NCBI GenBank assembly: GCA_028687585.1
Contig: JAQTZV010000004.1
Coordinates: 166,224-230,223, forward strand
Reading direction: 5' to 3'
Length of the DNA: 64,000 nt
DNA from: Desulfuromonadaceae bacterium
Lineage (GTDB): Bacteria; Desulfobacterota; Desulfuromonadia; Geobacterales; Pseudopelobacteraceae
Shown: one piece after another, positions 35,945 through 43,802 of the stretch
How positions within the stretch are numbered: the first letter of the stretch is position 1
Layout of the letters: each line of letters begins with the position of its first letter
The notes under the pieces: generated by a model
Told to the model about the DNA's origin: nothing
The model's input: only the letters and a program-made list of their open reading frames with translations
Databases searched by the model: none
Program-made: the position numbers and the translations under genes

Positions 35945-36343
35945 ATGGCAGCAAACAGCTTGACCGAAAGAAATGATGAACGGAATGTTCAGTCTCGTGA
36001 AGAAACACGGTCGAATGAAAAATATATCCGCCCGGCGGTGAATATCATCGAGACCGAAGAAGGACTTGTCCTTACCGCTGACATTCCCGGTGCATCCAAG
36101 GAAGCTCTCGATGTCAACGTCGAAAAAGGCATCCTGACCATCACTGCGCCGGCCCAGCATACCACGCAGGGAACCTCTGCCTATCGTGAATTTGAACTTG
36201 CCAGTTACTACCGGCAGTTCACGATTCCGGAAAGCCTCGACCACGAAAAGGCAAAGGCGGAGTATGTCAACGGTATTCTGACTCTGAAGGTTCCCAAGGC
36301 TGAAGTCGCTAAACCTAAGCGGATCTCCGTACAGGTCGGTTAA
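35945..36343 (+). CDS. Hsp20/alpha-crystallin family small heat shock protein (2)
   Basis: 132 residues with IRPAVNIIETEEGLVLTADI, PGASKEALDVNVEKGILTIT, YYRQFTIPESLDHEKAKAEY and the end strand NGILTLKVPKAE. Same operon as the previous hsp20 with its own AAAGGAGG site. Two divergent sHsps commonly form hetero-oligomers. Confidence 0.93.
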   Translation: MAANSLTERNDERNVQSREETRSNEKYIRPAVNIIETEEGLVLTADIPGASKEALDVNVEKGILTITAPAQHTTQGTSAYREFELASYYRQFTIPESLDHEKAKAEYVNGILTLKVPKAEVAKPKRISVQVG

Positions 36344-36374
36344 GGAGAGGAGCATTTAACGGGAGGTGATCAAA

Positions 36375-36590
36375 ATGTCTAACCTGTTACCTGAATACAT
36401 GGTGAAAAGAAAATCGTACGTGAACAGAAAGGGGGTGATGGGTGCCTTATTTCAGAACGCAGGTACGGCAGTTTTTCCCGCAGCATCCAGTTGCCGTACG
36501 AAATAGATGAGTAGACCATTGCGGCGGACCTCAAACACGGGGTCCTCACCGTCCGGTTACCCCCGGTTCTCCGGCTGCACGGGCCGGGCT
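36375..36590 (+). pseudogene. Third hsp20, decayed
   Basis: A GGGAGGTGATC ribosome site and ATG at 36375 start a short frame that shifts; in the next frame GSFSRSIQLPYEIDE, a TAG at 36512-36514, then TIAADLKHGVLTVRLP give an unmistakable sHsp C-terminal half. At least one frameshift and one stop, so non-functional. Confidence 0.75.
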
Positions 36591-36742
36591 CAAGGGCAGG
36601 CAACCATGCCCCAATCAATAGACGACCTCATACCCGTTTCTTTGTGCATATGGCAATGCGGAGAGTTGGCAGAAAGGGCTGGAACGTCTGCGTCGGCAAT
36701 ATCCGAAAGAAGTTCCTGACGTGAAAAAAGAGGTACGCTGAC

Positions 36743-37186
36743 ATGAATACTGTAAGCTACATCGTAAAATGTCCATCGTGCGGCACCGGCAACCGTATCC
36801 CGGCAGATAAAGAGGGGCTCAGGGGACATTGCGGCAGTTGTAAGACAACCCTGCCTCCAATGTACTGTCATCCTCAGAAGATGACTGACCGGACGCTTGA
36901 CTCATTCATCAGTACTTATCCCGGTCCGGTACTGGCAGAGTTCTGGGCACCTACTTGACCGCATTGCCATACCTTCGCACCGGTGGTGCGAACCGTTGCT
37001 GAAAAACTGGCTGGTCAGGCGGCTGTATTGCAGATCAATACCCAGGAAAATCCAAATCTGGCTGCTCGATTTGGTATCAGGGGTATTCCGGCCATAGTGC
37101 TGTTGAAACAGGGACGTGTTGTCGATCAACTGCCTGGAGCACAATCACTTGAAGCGGTGATTGCATGGTTTAAGCGAAATCGTTGA
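36743..37186 (+). CDS. Thioredoxin 2-like protein with in-frame TGA at active site: candidate selenoprotein
   Basis: Read with TGA (36956-36958) as Sec, the frame gives 147 residues. The N-terminus has the TrxC zinc ribbon (CPSCGTGNRIP ... HCGSC). The thioredoxin fold follows: LAEFWAPT-U-PHCHTFAPVV, where U replaces the first cysteine of the CxxC site, then GIRGIPAIVLLKQGRVVDQL with the cis-Pro loop and a final helix. Everything after the TGA is intact and in frame. A perfect stem-loop begins 15 bases after the TGA. CPHC is a known dithiol variant, so UPHC is chemically sensible. Alternative: a stop mutation in a dying gene; neighbours include pseudogenes. Confidence 0.72.
36956..36992 (+). 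promoter_or_regulatory. Putative bacterial SECIS element with UGA codon
   Basis: UGA at 36956-36958, then 15 bases, then TTCGCACC / GGTGCGAA, a perfect 8-bp stem with the loop GGT at 36982-36984. A G at the first loop position about 23 bases after UGA meets the usual bacterial SECIS rules for SelB binding. Confidence 0.62.
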
Positions 37187-37319
37187 GAATCTGGATCAAC
37201 TGGGAGAAATAATGGGCCGAGATCCAGAACAACTGTCAGACTGGTTAAGTGAAAGGTATAACCCGTTCAGGAAGATCCGGAAAAAGATAGAGAGATTTCT
37301 GGAGGCACAGGGTGATTAG
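37185..37319 (+). pseudogene. C-terminal fragment of the repeated XRE-type HTH gene
   Basis: Starting in the last codon of the thioredoxin gene, a frame reads [39 protein letters not shown] and stop. This is the C-terminal 44 residues of the HTH protein at 39507, 45755 and 52003, diverged by several residues. Its HTH half is absent. Confidence 0.8.
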
Positions 37320-37450
37320 AAATTACTCGAAATCACAAAGAGGGAAAATATCGCGAAGACATCATCGTGTGTTCTGAGTAGGTAGTCGAAAACGCACAAA
37401 ATCACTCGACATACATTAACGAATTGTGCTCGCGTTTTGCTATGGTTTCC

Positions 37451-37834
37451 ATGGGCAACTCACATAATGTACTATCCCGCCGCCTCTATCTCAGGATAAT
37501 AGCCTTGGTTCAGGTTATTGTCATGGTGATGCTTGCGGTGCCGGCCTGCTGTTATGAGGTGGAACCGGATCATGAAAAAATCAGCATCAGCCAGTCTGTG
37601 AAAACGACTGATGCCGACCACAGCAATTGCCCCTGCTGCCCCGATGAGGACAAGACTGATTCAGATGGAAATTCCTGTTCAACATGCAGCTACTGCACAT
37701 ATTATGCACCATTAACTCCAGTCATATCCTCCAACTATAATCCATCAATATCCCCGCTGAATATTTCCGAACAGTTCACAAAACTGACGGATGTTCATCT
37801 CCCTATTTTCGTCCCTCCTCAAAATCTCGCTTAA
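37451..37834 (+). CDS. Cys-rich small membrane/exported protein, metal-efflux associated type
   Basis: About 127 residues. An N-terminal span (LRIIALVQVIVMVMLAVPACC) is followed by an acidic Cys-rich part (CPCCPDE, CSTCSYC) and the end LPIFVPPQNLA. I have seen this composition in small proteins encoded next to CzcCBA-type efflux genes in Geobacter relatives, but no efflux genes are here, so it may be an orphan. The frame is open from a TTG at 37424; ATG at 37442 or 37451 are better starts. Confidence 0.55.
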   Translation: MGNSHNVLSRRLYLRIIALVQVIVMVMLAVPACCYEVEPDHEKISISQSVKTTDADHSNCPCCPDEDKTDSDGNSCSTCSYCTYYAPLTPVISSNYNPSISPLNISEQFTKLTDVHLPIFVPPQNLA

Positions 37835-38046
37835 CCACTCGATTACTATTCTTCTGTACAAGAAACTGTAGCCAACCAGAATAATTCTGCGCGTGCTTTC
37901 ATCCCATGCTCTTGATCTGCATGGTTGTCTGGAGGCGTGCAGGTATACTGTGAAGTTTCAGCACATGAGTCTATCGTGGGTGTCCGCATGTCGTTCTGCA
38001 ACGTGTAGGCAGTCGGGCTCAGTGTTCACGATTAACGGAGAACTCC

Positions 38047-38130
38047 ATGAAATTGAAGATGTATGTCGTAGCCGTACTTTCGGTGTTCACGCTGCCGACT
38101 ATTGCTGCTACTGAAATCAAGGGTGCGCTA
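38047..38130 (+). pseudogene. Orphan signal-peptide remnant
   Basis: ATG at 38047 opens MKLKMYVVAVLSVFTLPTIA with a signal-like core, then the frame runs into unrelated sequence while a different frame (38123) carries conserved-looking protein. Probably the beginning of a lost exported protein fused by deletion. Confidence 0.35.
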
Positions 38131-38482
38131 CACCGTGCCGTACGAAACGTTGGTTCCTCGAAAAATCAAGACCGGTTTCATCTACACCATGAATGTTCCG
38201 GAAGAACGGAGCAAGGAATTTGGCTACGAGCAGATTTTCACTACCAATGAGCGCTACGTAGGCATGCTCCTTGGCTTTGCCGAAACGTTATGTGCTTTTG
38301 ACACCTGCCAGGTTGATGATTATTCCAAGGTGGTGATCGAAAGCTTCGATCCGATTCACAAGGCTAAACGTCGTAAAGAGGTGTTACCGCTGGAATGCCA
38401 ACGTGCCTTTGCGTTGGGTCAGCGATTGGCTGGGGCTGAAACTATAGCCGCTTTGTCTTTAAGAAAAGTTGTTCCGAATTGA
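38123..38482 (+). CDS. Hypothetical protein
   Basis: About 119 residues from a GTG, reading VRYTVPYETLVPRKIKTGF, NERYVGMLLGFAETLCAFDT and QRAFALGQRLAGAETIAAL. Composition is that of a folded globular protein, perhaps hotdog-like, but I do not recognise it. No good ribosome site; it may be the truncated end of a larger gene that lost its start at the junction near 38120. Confidence 0.4.
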   Translation: MRYTVPYETLVPRKIKTGFIYTMNVPEERSKEFGYEQIFTTNERYVGMLLGFAETLCAFDTCQVDDYSKVVIESFDPIHKAKRRKEVLPLECQRAFALGQRLAGAETIAALSLRKVVPN

Positions 38483-38545
38483 TCCGCCTGGTGGCTGGTT
38501 AGATCGGGTAGGATTTGCAGTTGGGTCTGTTTGTATAATTCCGGG

Positions 38546-38686
38546 CTACTTTGAGGATACGGGTGTAGGTGCGGGCAGAGAAACCGAGGCGGTCGGTGAC
38601 CAGTTCCAGCATGCGGTTGCCGTTGGTGTCCAGTTCGCAGTATTTCTTGATGAAGCGCGGTGTCATCTGGGCGTTACACTGTTTTT
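38546..38686 (-). pseudogene. comM: comM internal fragment
   Basis: Minus strand reads NAQMTPRFIKKYCELD, GNRMLELVTDRLGFSARTYT and RILK, matching the comM fragment at 26600-26740 with about 10% base differences. It is cut on both sides and directly abuts the HepT gene. Confidence 0.8.
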
Positions 38687-38689
38687 TGG

Positions 38690-39028
38690 CTATCCGCCAG
38701 TTTTTATTTTCTGCACCTCATCCAGCAAAAAAGGAACATCGTCAACTACTGACTGCCAGACGGTTGACAGGTCAACACCAAAATATTGATGGATCAATTT
38801 GTCACGGAAACCTGCGAGATCCTTCCAGGGCAAGCTTGAGTGACTTTCCCGAAAATTAGCCGAAAGATTCTTGGTTGCCTCACCGACAATCTCGAACTGC
38901 CTTATGACAGCGTCCTGTACCAAGCGGTTCGCTCTGAACGCTATATCATCCATCCCATTGGTGTATGTGGTGATCTGCTCCAAAGCGTCTACAATATGCG
39001 CAAGATAAACCTGATCATCTCGAATCAT
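38690..39028 (-). CDS. hepT: HEPN-domain toxin (HepT)
   Basis: 112 residues, DUF86/HepT type. The RNase-like motif Rx4-6H is visible in FRDKLIHQYFGVD, with AVIRQFEIVGEATKNL before it. HepT toxins are RNases or substrates of MntA-mediated AMPylation. Its start overlaps the mntA stop by 4 bases, the usual order mntA-hepT. Confidence 0.9.
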   Translation of the reverse strand: MIRDDQVYLAHIVDALEQITTYTNGMDDIAFRANRLVQDAVIRQFEIVGEATKNLSANFRESHSSLPWKDLAGFRDKLIHQYFGVDLSTVWQSVVDDVPFLLDEVQKIKTGG

Positions 39029-39312
39029 GATGAAATCACCTTGAGTTCATTCCTTATACGGTCAATCAGATGGGGGCTGACCGCCTGCTCAGTCAGCAAG
39101 TCAATCTTAACACCCAGGAATTCTGAAAGTTCACGTTCTATTCGAATGACACTGAGGAGACTTTTCTGCTCTTTGAACCAGACCATAAGATCCAGGTCGC
39201 TGTTGGGACTGGCTTCATTTCGGGCATAAGAACCAAAAATACCAATTTTTTCTGCACCGTGCTGGCGCATAAAACTAATTATCTTGTCGTCGAACTTAGT
39301 GACCTGAGCCAT
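39025..39312 (-). CDS. mntA: MNT-domain nucleotidyltransferase antitoxin (MntA)
   Basis: 95 residues. GIFGSYARNEASPNSDLDLM carries the GS-x10-D-x-D nucleotidyltransferase signature. MntA neutralises HepT by adding AMP to the tyrosine near the HEPN motif. Upstream is only decayed comM sequence. Confidence 0.9.
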   Translation of the reverse strand: MAQVTKFDDKIISFMRQHGAEKIGIFGSYARNEASPNSDLDLMVWFKEQKSLLSVIRIERELSEFLGVKIDLLTEQAVSPHLIDRIRNELKVISS

Positions 39313-39370
39313 AATTATTCCTCTTCTCTGTAGAGAGCTTTGTGATTTCTTCTGCAGTTCGCGTCAACTA

Positions 39371-39505
39371 GTCTTCCGATCCAAACTCCGGTACTGTATA
39401 CGGTCCAGTAGTGGCCCTGAAATGCGCGAACGGTAACGGTGAATGGAAACCGGGGTGCAGATGCAGGGGTGAGTTGGATCAGAAAGGTACCCACAGGGAC
39501 AGGGG
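39371..39505 (-). pseudogene. comM: comM 3' fragment with internal deletion
   Basis: Minus strand reads [34 protein letters not shown] and then jumps to [11 protein letters not shown], so about 110 codons present in the copy at 26507 are missing. The right end stops inside the NPCPCG motif at the same base as the first copy, where the 57-bp repeat begins. Confidence 0.82.
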
Positions 39506-39556
39506 TGTGTTAACCTTTCTCTACTATACCCACTTAAAACGGCACTCGTTTTCAAT
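39500..39556 (+). repeat. 57-bp junction repeat, copy 2
   Basis: One base differs from copies 1, 3 and 4. comM on the left, HTH gene on the right; it encodes the first residues of the HTH reading frame. Confidence 0.9.
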
Positions 39557-39989
39557 TCAAATTCCCCTCGAAAAACAGCAGCTTCCCGGTTATCCCGAAT
39601 TCCCCATCACAGTCGGTGAACACATCCGCAAGAAACGAATGGACCTCGGTCTCCTCCAGAGAGAAGTAGCAGAGATCATCGGTGTCACCGAATCCTCTGT
39701 CTGGAACTGGGAACATGGCACCGAACCGGAACTGCAATATAATCCAAGTATTATCAAATTTCTAGGTTATATTCCGTTCGACTGCCCGGATGACACTGTT
39801 GGTAGGCTTGCTTGGTACAAGAAAGCGATGGGGATGAACCTGGATCTTCTGGGAGAAGCTATGGGCCGTGATCCGGAACAGCTATCTGACTGGCTGAGTG
39901 GTCGGCACAATCCGTTCAGGAAGAACCGGGAGAAGATCGAACTGTTCTTGGAAAACCAGAAAACCTTCCTTCTGTCAGAGAAAGAATAA
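39507..39989 (+). CDS. XRE-type HTH protein, copy A
   Basis: 160 residues from a GTG in the junction repeat. Core: [40 protein letters not shown], then [11 protein letters not shown] and a C-terminal region [20 protein letters not shown] that looks like a second degenerate HTH. No ribosome site is seen, so the true start is uncertain. Copies at 45755 and 52003 and a fragment at 37185 make it the constant companion of this repeat family; it could regulate the module or be the marker gene of a mobile unit. Confidence 0.8.
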   Translation: MLTFLYYTHLKRHSFSIQIPLEKQQLPGYPEFPITVGEHIRKKRMDLGLLQREVAEIIGVTESSVWNWEHGTEPELQYNPSIIKFLGYIPFDCPDDTVGRLAWYKKAMGMNLDLLGEAMGRDPEQLSDWLSGRHNPFRKNREKIELFLENQKTFLLSEKE

Positions 39990-40245
39990 CGGATACTTTC
40001 TCTCGTACAGGGAAATTTTTCAGAATCGGGGCTTCCAGTACAACCCACCATCAGAAATCATCATTGACCTTCACCACTCTGCGAACCTCTTGGGCAATCG
40101 TCGGCGTCAAGTTGATAGTCACAGGTGCTTTTGCAAATGCATATATCACTCTCTCCCCCAACTCCAGAAGAATTTTGACGTAGTCCGGAAGAGGCCGGTG
40201 CAGTGAATCGAACCGCCGAAAGTCGTACACACCGGTCACTATTGC
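39990..40245. other. Gap after HTH gene with convergent ORF tail (unit A)
   Basis: On the minus strand a frame ends RRVVKVNDDF at about 40051. The end of the third HTH copy has a similar convergent tail (RRVVKVKDDF), so this 3' flank belongs to the repeat family. Upstream the frame runs into the arsR promoter and is not a complete gene. Confidence 0.45.
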
Positions 40246-40296
40246 TTGACAGATTGTTCCCGAGAGGTTTATATTGACAGTTGAACAACCACTCAA
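40246..40296 (+). promoter_or_regulatory. arsR promoter and operator (unit A)
   Basis: TTGACA (40246-40251), 18-base spacer, TATATT (40270-40275). The dyad AGTTGA / TCAACT (40279-40298) lies at the predicted start site. AGAGG (40301-40305) is the ribosome site. Placement fits autorepression relieved by metal. Confidence 0.68.
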
Positions 40297-40310
40297 CTAT
40301 AGAGGCTCGA

Positions 40311-40679
40311 ATGTCTGAATTCACTATCTGCTCAATAAACCTAATTAACGAGGCAAAGGTAACTGCTGTCAGGAACGTCACTCCACCGGAAGCAATACTG
40401 GTTCGCCTTGCCGAAACGTTCAAGGTGCTTGGCGACCCCACCCGAGTCCGTATTCTCCACGCTCTTTCCTTGGAAGAACTCTGCGTTTGCGACATCGCCA
40501 GTCTCTTGGGAACCACAAAATCGGCCATATCCCATCAACTGCGGCTGCTCCGCTCCCTGCGGATCGTCAGGCATCGGAAAGATGGCCGGATCGTCTACTA
40601 TTCGCTGGATGACAGCCATGTCGGCAATCTCCTCCGAGAAGGTCTCAGTCACATCACATCACAAGGAGAATTGCCATGA
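40311..40679 (+). CDS. ArsR/SmtB-family metal-responsive repressor (unit A)
   Basis: 122 residues. Winged-helix core RLAETFKVLGDPTRVRILHA, LSLEELCVCDIASLLGTTKS, AISHQLRLLRSLRIVRHRKD and GRIVYYSLDD. The ELCVCD segment is the alpha-3 metal site of CadC/ArsR type sensors; a further Cys sits in the N-terminal tail (FTICSINL). Such proteins dissociate from DNA on binding Cd, Pb, Zn or As. ATG at 40311 is chosen from the promoter and ribosome site. Overlaps the next gene by 4 bases. Confidence 0.92.
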   Translation: MSEFTICSINLINEAKVTAVRNVTPPEAILVRLAETFKVLGDPTRVRILHALSLEELCVCDIASLLGTTKSAISHQLRLLRSLRIVRHRKDGRIVYYSLDDSHVGNLLREGLSHITSQGELP

Positions 40680-41071
40680 TTCGAAAAGTCAGTGTCGCGT
40701 TCACCGGTGGCGCTCTCGGTGGTTTCGTTGACAGTTTCAACATCTGGTTCATGGGTACAGTCGGCATCAGTGACCTGATCGGTCTGTCCATGAAGCCTGA
40801 CTTCACCGCTCCCTGGCTCTATCAGCGAATGGTCTGGGGTGGTATCTGGATGTTGCTGCTCCTGCTGCCATTGCTCAAGAAAAAAGTGTTGCTGCGCGGC
40901 TGCCTCTTCAGCCTCCTGCCATCAGCCATGATGCTCTTCATGGTATTACCGGAGATGGGCAAAGGGATGCTGGGGCTTGGATTCGGGGCTGTTACGCCCG
41001 TCGTCGTCATCGGCTTGAACTGCATCTACGGGATTGTGGCATCTCTGTGGTTCAGGCAGGGGACTCACTGA
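40676..41071 (+). CDS. Small four-span membrane protein (unit A)
   Basis: 131 residues with four hydrophobic segments (TGGALGGFVDSFNIWFMG, GGIWMLLLLLPLL, CLFSLLPSAMMLFMVL, GAVTPVVVIGLNCIYGIVAS). I do not recognise the family. Met residues and its place between the metal repressor and the CDF-like gene suggest a metal-transport or sensing helper. Translationally coupled to arsR (ATGA). Confidence 0.75.
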   Translation: MIRKVSVAFTGGALGGFVDSFNIWFMGTVGISDLIGLSMKPDFTAPWLYQRMVWGGIWMLLLLLPLLKKKVLLRGCLFSLLPSAMMLFMVLPEMGKGMLGLGFGAVTPVVVIGLNCIYGIVASLWFRQGTH

Positions 41072-41072
41072 C

Positions 41073-41747
41073 ATGGCAACTATTGAACGCAACAACCTTC
41101 TCGCCCGGGCCAACCTATTGGCGGTGCTTACCATCGGCTACAATCTGGTGGAGGGTGTCGTATCCATGGCTCTGGGGGCTGCCGATGAGACTTTGGCTCT
41201 GTTCGGCTTCGGGGTCGATTCATTCATCGAGGTCATCTCGGCCATAGGTGTCTGGCATATGATCAGACGGATACAAGCAAACAACGGAGAAACAAAAGAT
41301 GCCTTCGAGCAGCGGGCGCTCAAGATCACCGGTGGCGCCTTTTATCTCCTGACAGTCGGTCTGATTGTCACAGCGATCATGAACATGGTCTCGCAGCATA
41401 GGCCAACAACAACCTTCTGGGGGATCGTAGTCTCTCTGGTTTCCATATCATTCATGTGGCTGTTGATCCATCACAAAACCAAGGTCGGCACGGCACTGAA
41501 CTCACCGGCCATCCTTGCCGATGCAGCCTGCTCAAGGGCGTGTGTGTATCTGTCGGTCGTTCTGCTGATAGCGAGTGTCGGTTTCCAACTAACCGGCATA
41601 GGCAGCCTTGACGCCATCGGCGCATTGCTGATCGCCTGGCTCACGTTCAAAGAGGGACGGGAGTCTTTCGGCAAAGCGAATGGCATGACCTGCTCATGTA
41701 GTTGCAGTTGCAGCGCAAAACCCGCCATGGAGTGTAGCGAGAAATGA
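41073..41747 (+). CDS. CDF-like cation transporter with Cys-rich tail (unit A)
   Basis: 224 residues with five or six spans, cation diffusion facilitator fold (NLLAVLTIGYNLVEGVVSMA, GFGVDSFIEVISAIGVW, SPAILADAACSRACVYLS). The usual HxxxD sites are changed: the TM5 motif reads DAAC. The normal cytoplasmic domain is missing and replaced by a CSCSCSCSAK ... C tail. Likely moves or senses a soft metal. The ATG at 41073 is preferred over 41034. Overlaps the response regulator by ATGA. Confidence 0.82.
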   Translation: MATIERNNLLARANLLAVLTIGYNLVEGVVSMALGAADETLALFGFGVDSFIEVISAIGVWHMIRRIQANNGETKDAFEQRALKITGGAFYLLTVGLIVTAIMNMVSQHRPTTTFWGIVVSLVSISFMWLLIHHKTKVGTALNSPAILADAACSRACVYLSVVLLIASVGFQLTGIGSLDAIGALLIAWLTFKEGRESFGKANGMTCSCSCSCSAKPAMECSEK

Positions 41748-42439
41748 CTGGCTCGATCCTCCTCGTCGAAGATGACATCAGAATTGCGGAAATTGCGATA
41801 GCCTATCTTGAGCGGGCGGGTTTCAAGGTGATGCATGTTGCCAACGGTCGTGCAGCAATCGAGCGGATCGCGACCGATCCGCCATCACTGGTGTTGCTGG
41901 ATCTCATGCTGCCTGACCTGAGCGGTGAGGCGATCTGCCGTGAGTTGAAAGAGATAGCCGATATCCCGGTCGTCATAGTGTCATCGAAGGCTTCAGAGGA
42001 AGAACGACTGGCAGGGTTCGCCCTTGGTGCCGACGATTATATCGTCAAGCCGTTCAGTCCCCGCGAACTTGTGGCACGAGTCCAGGCGGTGCTAAAGCGT
42101 GCCGGCGTTTCGGAGAACGGCATGCGGCTCAGTTTCAACGCCGGGGAACTCATTATCGATGACCGCAGCCATACGGTGACCTGTCGAGGTGCTGCCATCC
42201 GATTAACTGCGGTTGAGTTCAAGATCCTCCTTGTCCTTGCAGCGACGCCGGCAAAAACGTTCACCCGCGAGGAACTGGTAGACAAAGCGATGGGATACCA
42301 CTTCGATGGTTATGAACGAAACATCGACAGCCACATCAAAAACATTCGCCAGAAACTGGGTGACAGCACCAAGGCTCCTATGTTCCTGATCACGATGTAC
42401 GGCCTCGGTTACCGGTTCGGCGGCGTTCGGGATGTTTAA
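41744..42439 (+). CDS. OmpR/PhoB-family response regulator (unit A)
   Basis: 231 residues. Receiver with acidic pocket SILLVEDDIRIAE, Asp in LVLLDLMLPDLSG, Lys in DDYIVKPFSP; C-terminal winged helix with LTAVEFKILLVL, YERNIDSHIKNIRQKL and YGLGYRFGG. Overlaps the kinase gene by 8 bases. Probable targets are the direct repeats at 43774 before the Spy-like gene. Confidence 0.95.
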   Translation: MTGSILLVEDDIRIAEIAIAYLERAGFKVMHVANGRAAIERIATDPPSLVLLDLMLPDLSGEAICRELKEIADIPVVIVSSKASEEERLAGFALGADDYIVKPFSPRELVARVQAVLKRAGVSENGMRLSFNAGELIIDDRSHTVTCRGAAIRLTAVEFKILLVLAATPAKTFTREELVDKAMGYHFDGYERNIDSHIKNIRQKLGDSTKAPMFLITMYGLGYRFGGVRDV

Positions 42440-43802
42440 GAAGTTACTTTTCATACTCCTGTTCATGGCCGGCCTAGGTGTTTCATCGGCAGTCCTGCTC
42501 CGTGAACTGGTCGAGCGCGACTTCAGCCGCATGACCGAAGCAGAGCAGGAGGACCGAGTCTCCTGGGTTGTTGCCGATCTGGAATCTACCTTTGCCAAAC
42601 AGAAAGGGTGGTACCCGGAGATGGCGGTCGAGGACGCTGTCTGGGCGTTGCAACTAGGGTTGGAGACCAGGGTACGAGACCGCGACGGCAGCATCGTCAT
42701 GGAAACGACCAAAGCACTGACGTCATTGTCTCCTGAACAACAAGCCCGTCTTCAAGGCGAAGCACGTGTTAGTCAAGTTCCTGGCAAAGGGGATTTCCAT
42801 ACCTATCCGTTGTTTTTGCATGGTGATGAGGTCGGGCAACTGGAAGTCAGATTCCTGCCCGATCACCGCAACAGTTTCTTTGTGACCCGCACCAATCACC
42901 TCCTGGCTTACTCGGCCATACTCCTTGGCGTCGTTGCCTGCATACTGAGTGTTCTGCTTGCACGCCGTTTGAGCCGTCCCATCGTCAGGTTATCGCAAGC
43001 CGCCCATAACATCAGCCAGGGCAATCTGAGCGAACGGGTCGAGATCCCGGGTAGCGATGAACTGACCGTCCTTGGCCAATCGTTCAATCAGATGGCCCAC
43101 ACGCTTCACGTGCAAAACAAACTGCGCAAACAAGTTTTCGCCAACCTTGCCCATGAACTGCGCACACCCCTGACTATCATGCGCGGGCAACTTGAAGGAA
43201 TTCTGGACGGCGTCATCGCCAATGACGAATCGCGCATCAGTCTGCTCCTTGAGGAGAGCCAGCGACTCACCAATATTGTCGCATCGATGGAGGAATTCTT
43301 TCAGGCGCAGGCCAGCGCCCTTACTCTTTCTCCTGCCGATCTGGACATTCGGCAAATCTTCGACAATCTAGCCAGGAATTTTGAAGCCATCGCCATTGAT
43401 AAAGAGGTCGGTATCCGGATCGATACTGACGACGGTGTCATGGCGCATGCCGACCCGGAGCGGCTCACCCAGATTCTCATAAACCTGGTCAGCAATAGCC
43501 TGAAGGCAACTCCGCCGGGCGGTGCCATCACTCTGGGTGGCGAGAGGTCTCCTCGCGGCTGCATCATCACTGTCGCCGACACCGGCTGCGGTATCGCAAC
43601 GGAGGATCTCCCGCTGGTATTCGAGCGTTTCTATCGCGGCAAAGACGGCGGGCTCGGACTCGGGCTGGCGATTGTCAGGGAGTTGGTGGATGCGCATGGC
43701 GGCACCATAACAGTAACAAGCGAACAAGGAGTCGGTACAACTTTTACAATCCTGTTTCCCGATACGCCGAAAACTCCACAATTCTCCACAACTGCTCCAT
43801 AA
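42432..43802 (+). CDS. Two-component sensor histidine kinase (unit A)
   Basis: 456 residues. Span 1 (residues 3-22), a periplasmic sensor of about 130 residues, span 2 (LLAYSAILLGVVACILSVLL), HAMP (RPIVRLSQAAHNISQGNLSE), HisKA with His in ANLAHELRTPLTIMRG, and HATPase (NLVSNSLKATPPGGAI, DTGCGI, GLGLGLAIVREL). BaeS/CusS-like layout. Likely senses metal or envelope damage together with the regulator encoded just upstream. Confidence 0.95.
   Translation: MFKKLLFILLFMAGLGVSSAVLLRELVERDFSRMTEAEQEDRVSWVVADLESTFAKQKGWYPEMAVEDAVWALQLGLETRVRDRDGSIVMETTKALTSLSPEQQARLQGEARVSQVPGKGDFHTYPLFLHGDEVGQLEVRFLPDHRNSFFVTRTNHLLAYSAILLGVVACILSVLLARRLSRPIVRLSQAAHNISQGNLSERVEIPGSDELTVLGQSFNQMAHTLHVQNKLRKQVFANLAHELRTPLTIMRGQLEGILDGVIANDESRISLLLEESQRLTNIVASMEEFFQAQASALTLSPADLDIRQIFDNLARNFEAIAIDKEVGIRIDTDDGVMAHADPERLTQILINLVSNSLKATPPGGAITLGGERSPRGCIITVADTGCGIATEDLPLVFERFYRGKDGGLGLGLAIVRELVDAHGGTITVTSEQGVGTTFTILFPDTPKTPQFSTTAP

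Noticed and set aside
36375..36590. TAG in the hsp20 remnant as a pyrrolysine or suppressed codon
   Set aside because: The same gene also has a frameshift, so simple decay is enough.
26982..39500. Spacing of 12,518 bp between junction copies 1 and 2 as two lost units (2 x 6,248 = 12,496)
   Set aside because: The content between them is unrelated to the module and the numbers do not match exactly; likely coincidence.
40051..40296. 81-codon minus-strand frame after the HTH gene as a real gene
   Set aside because: Its start lies inside the arsR promoter and only the last ten residues are conserved in the third copy; kept as a flank remnant.
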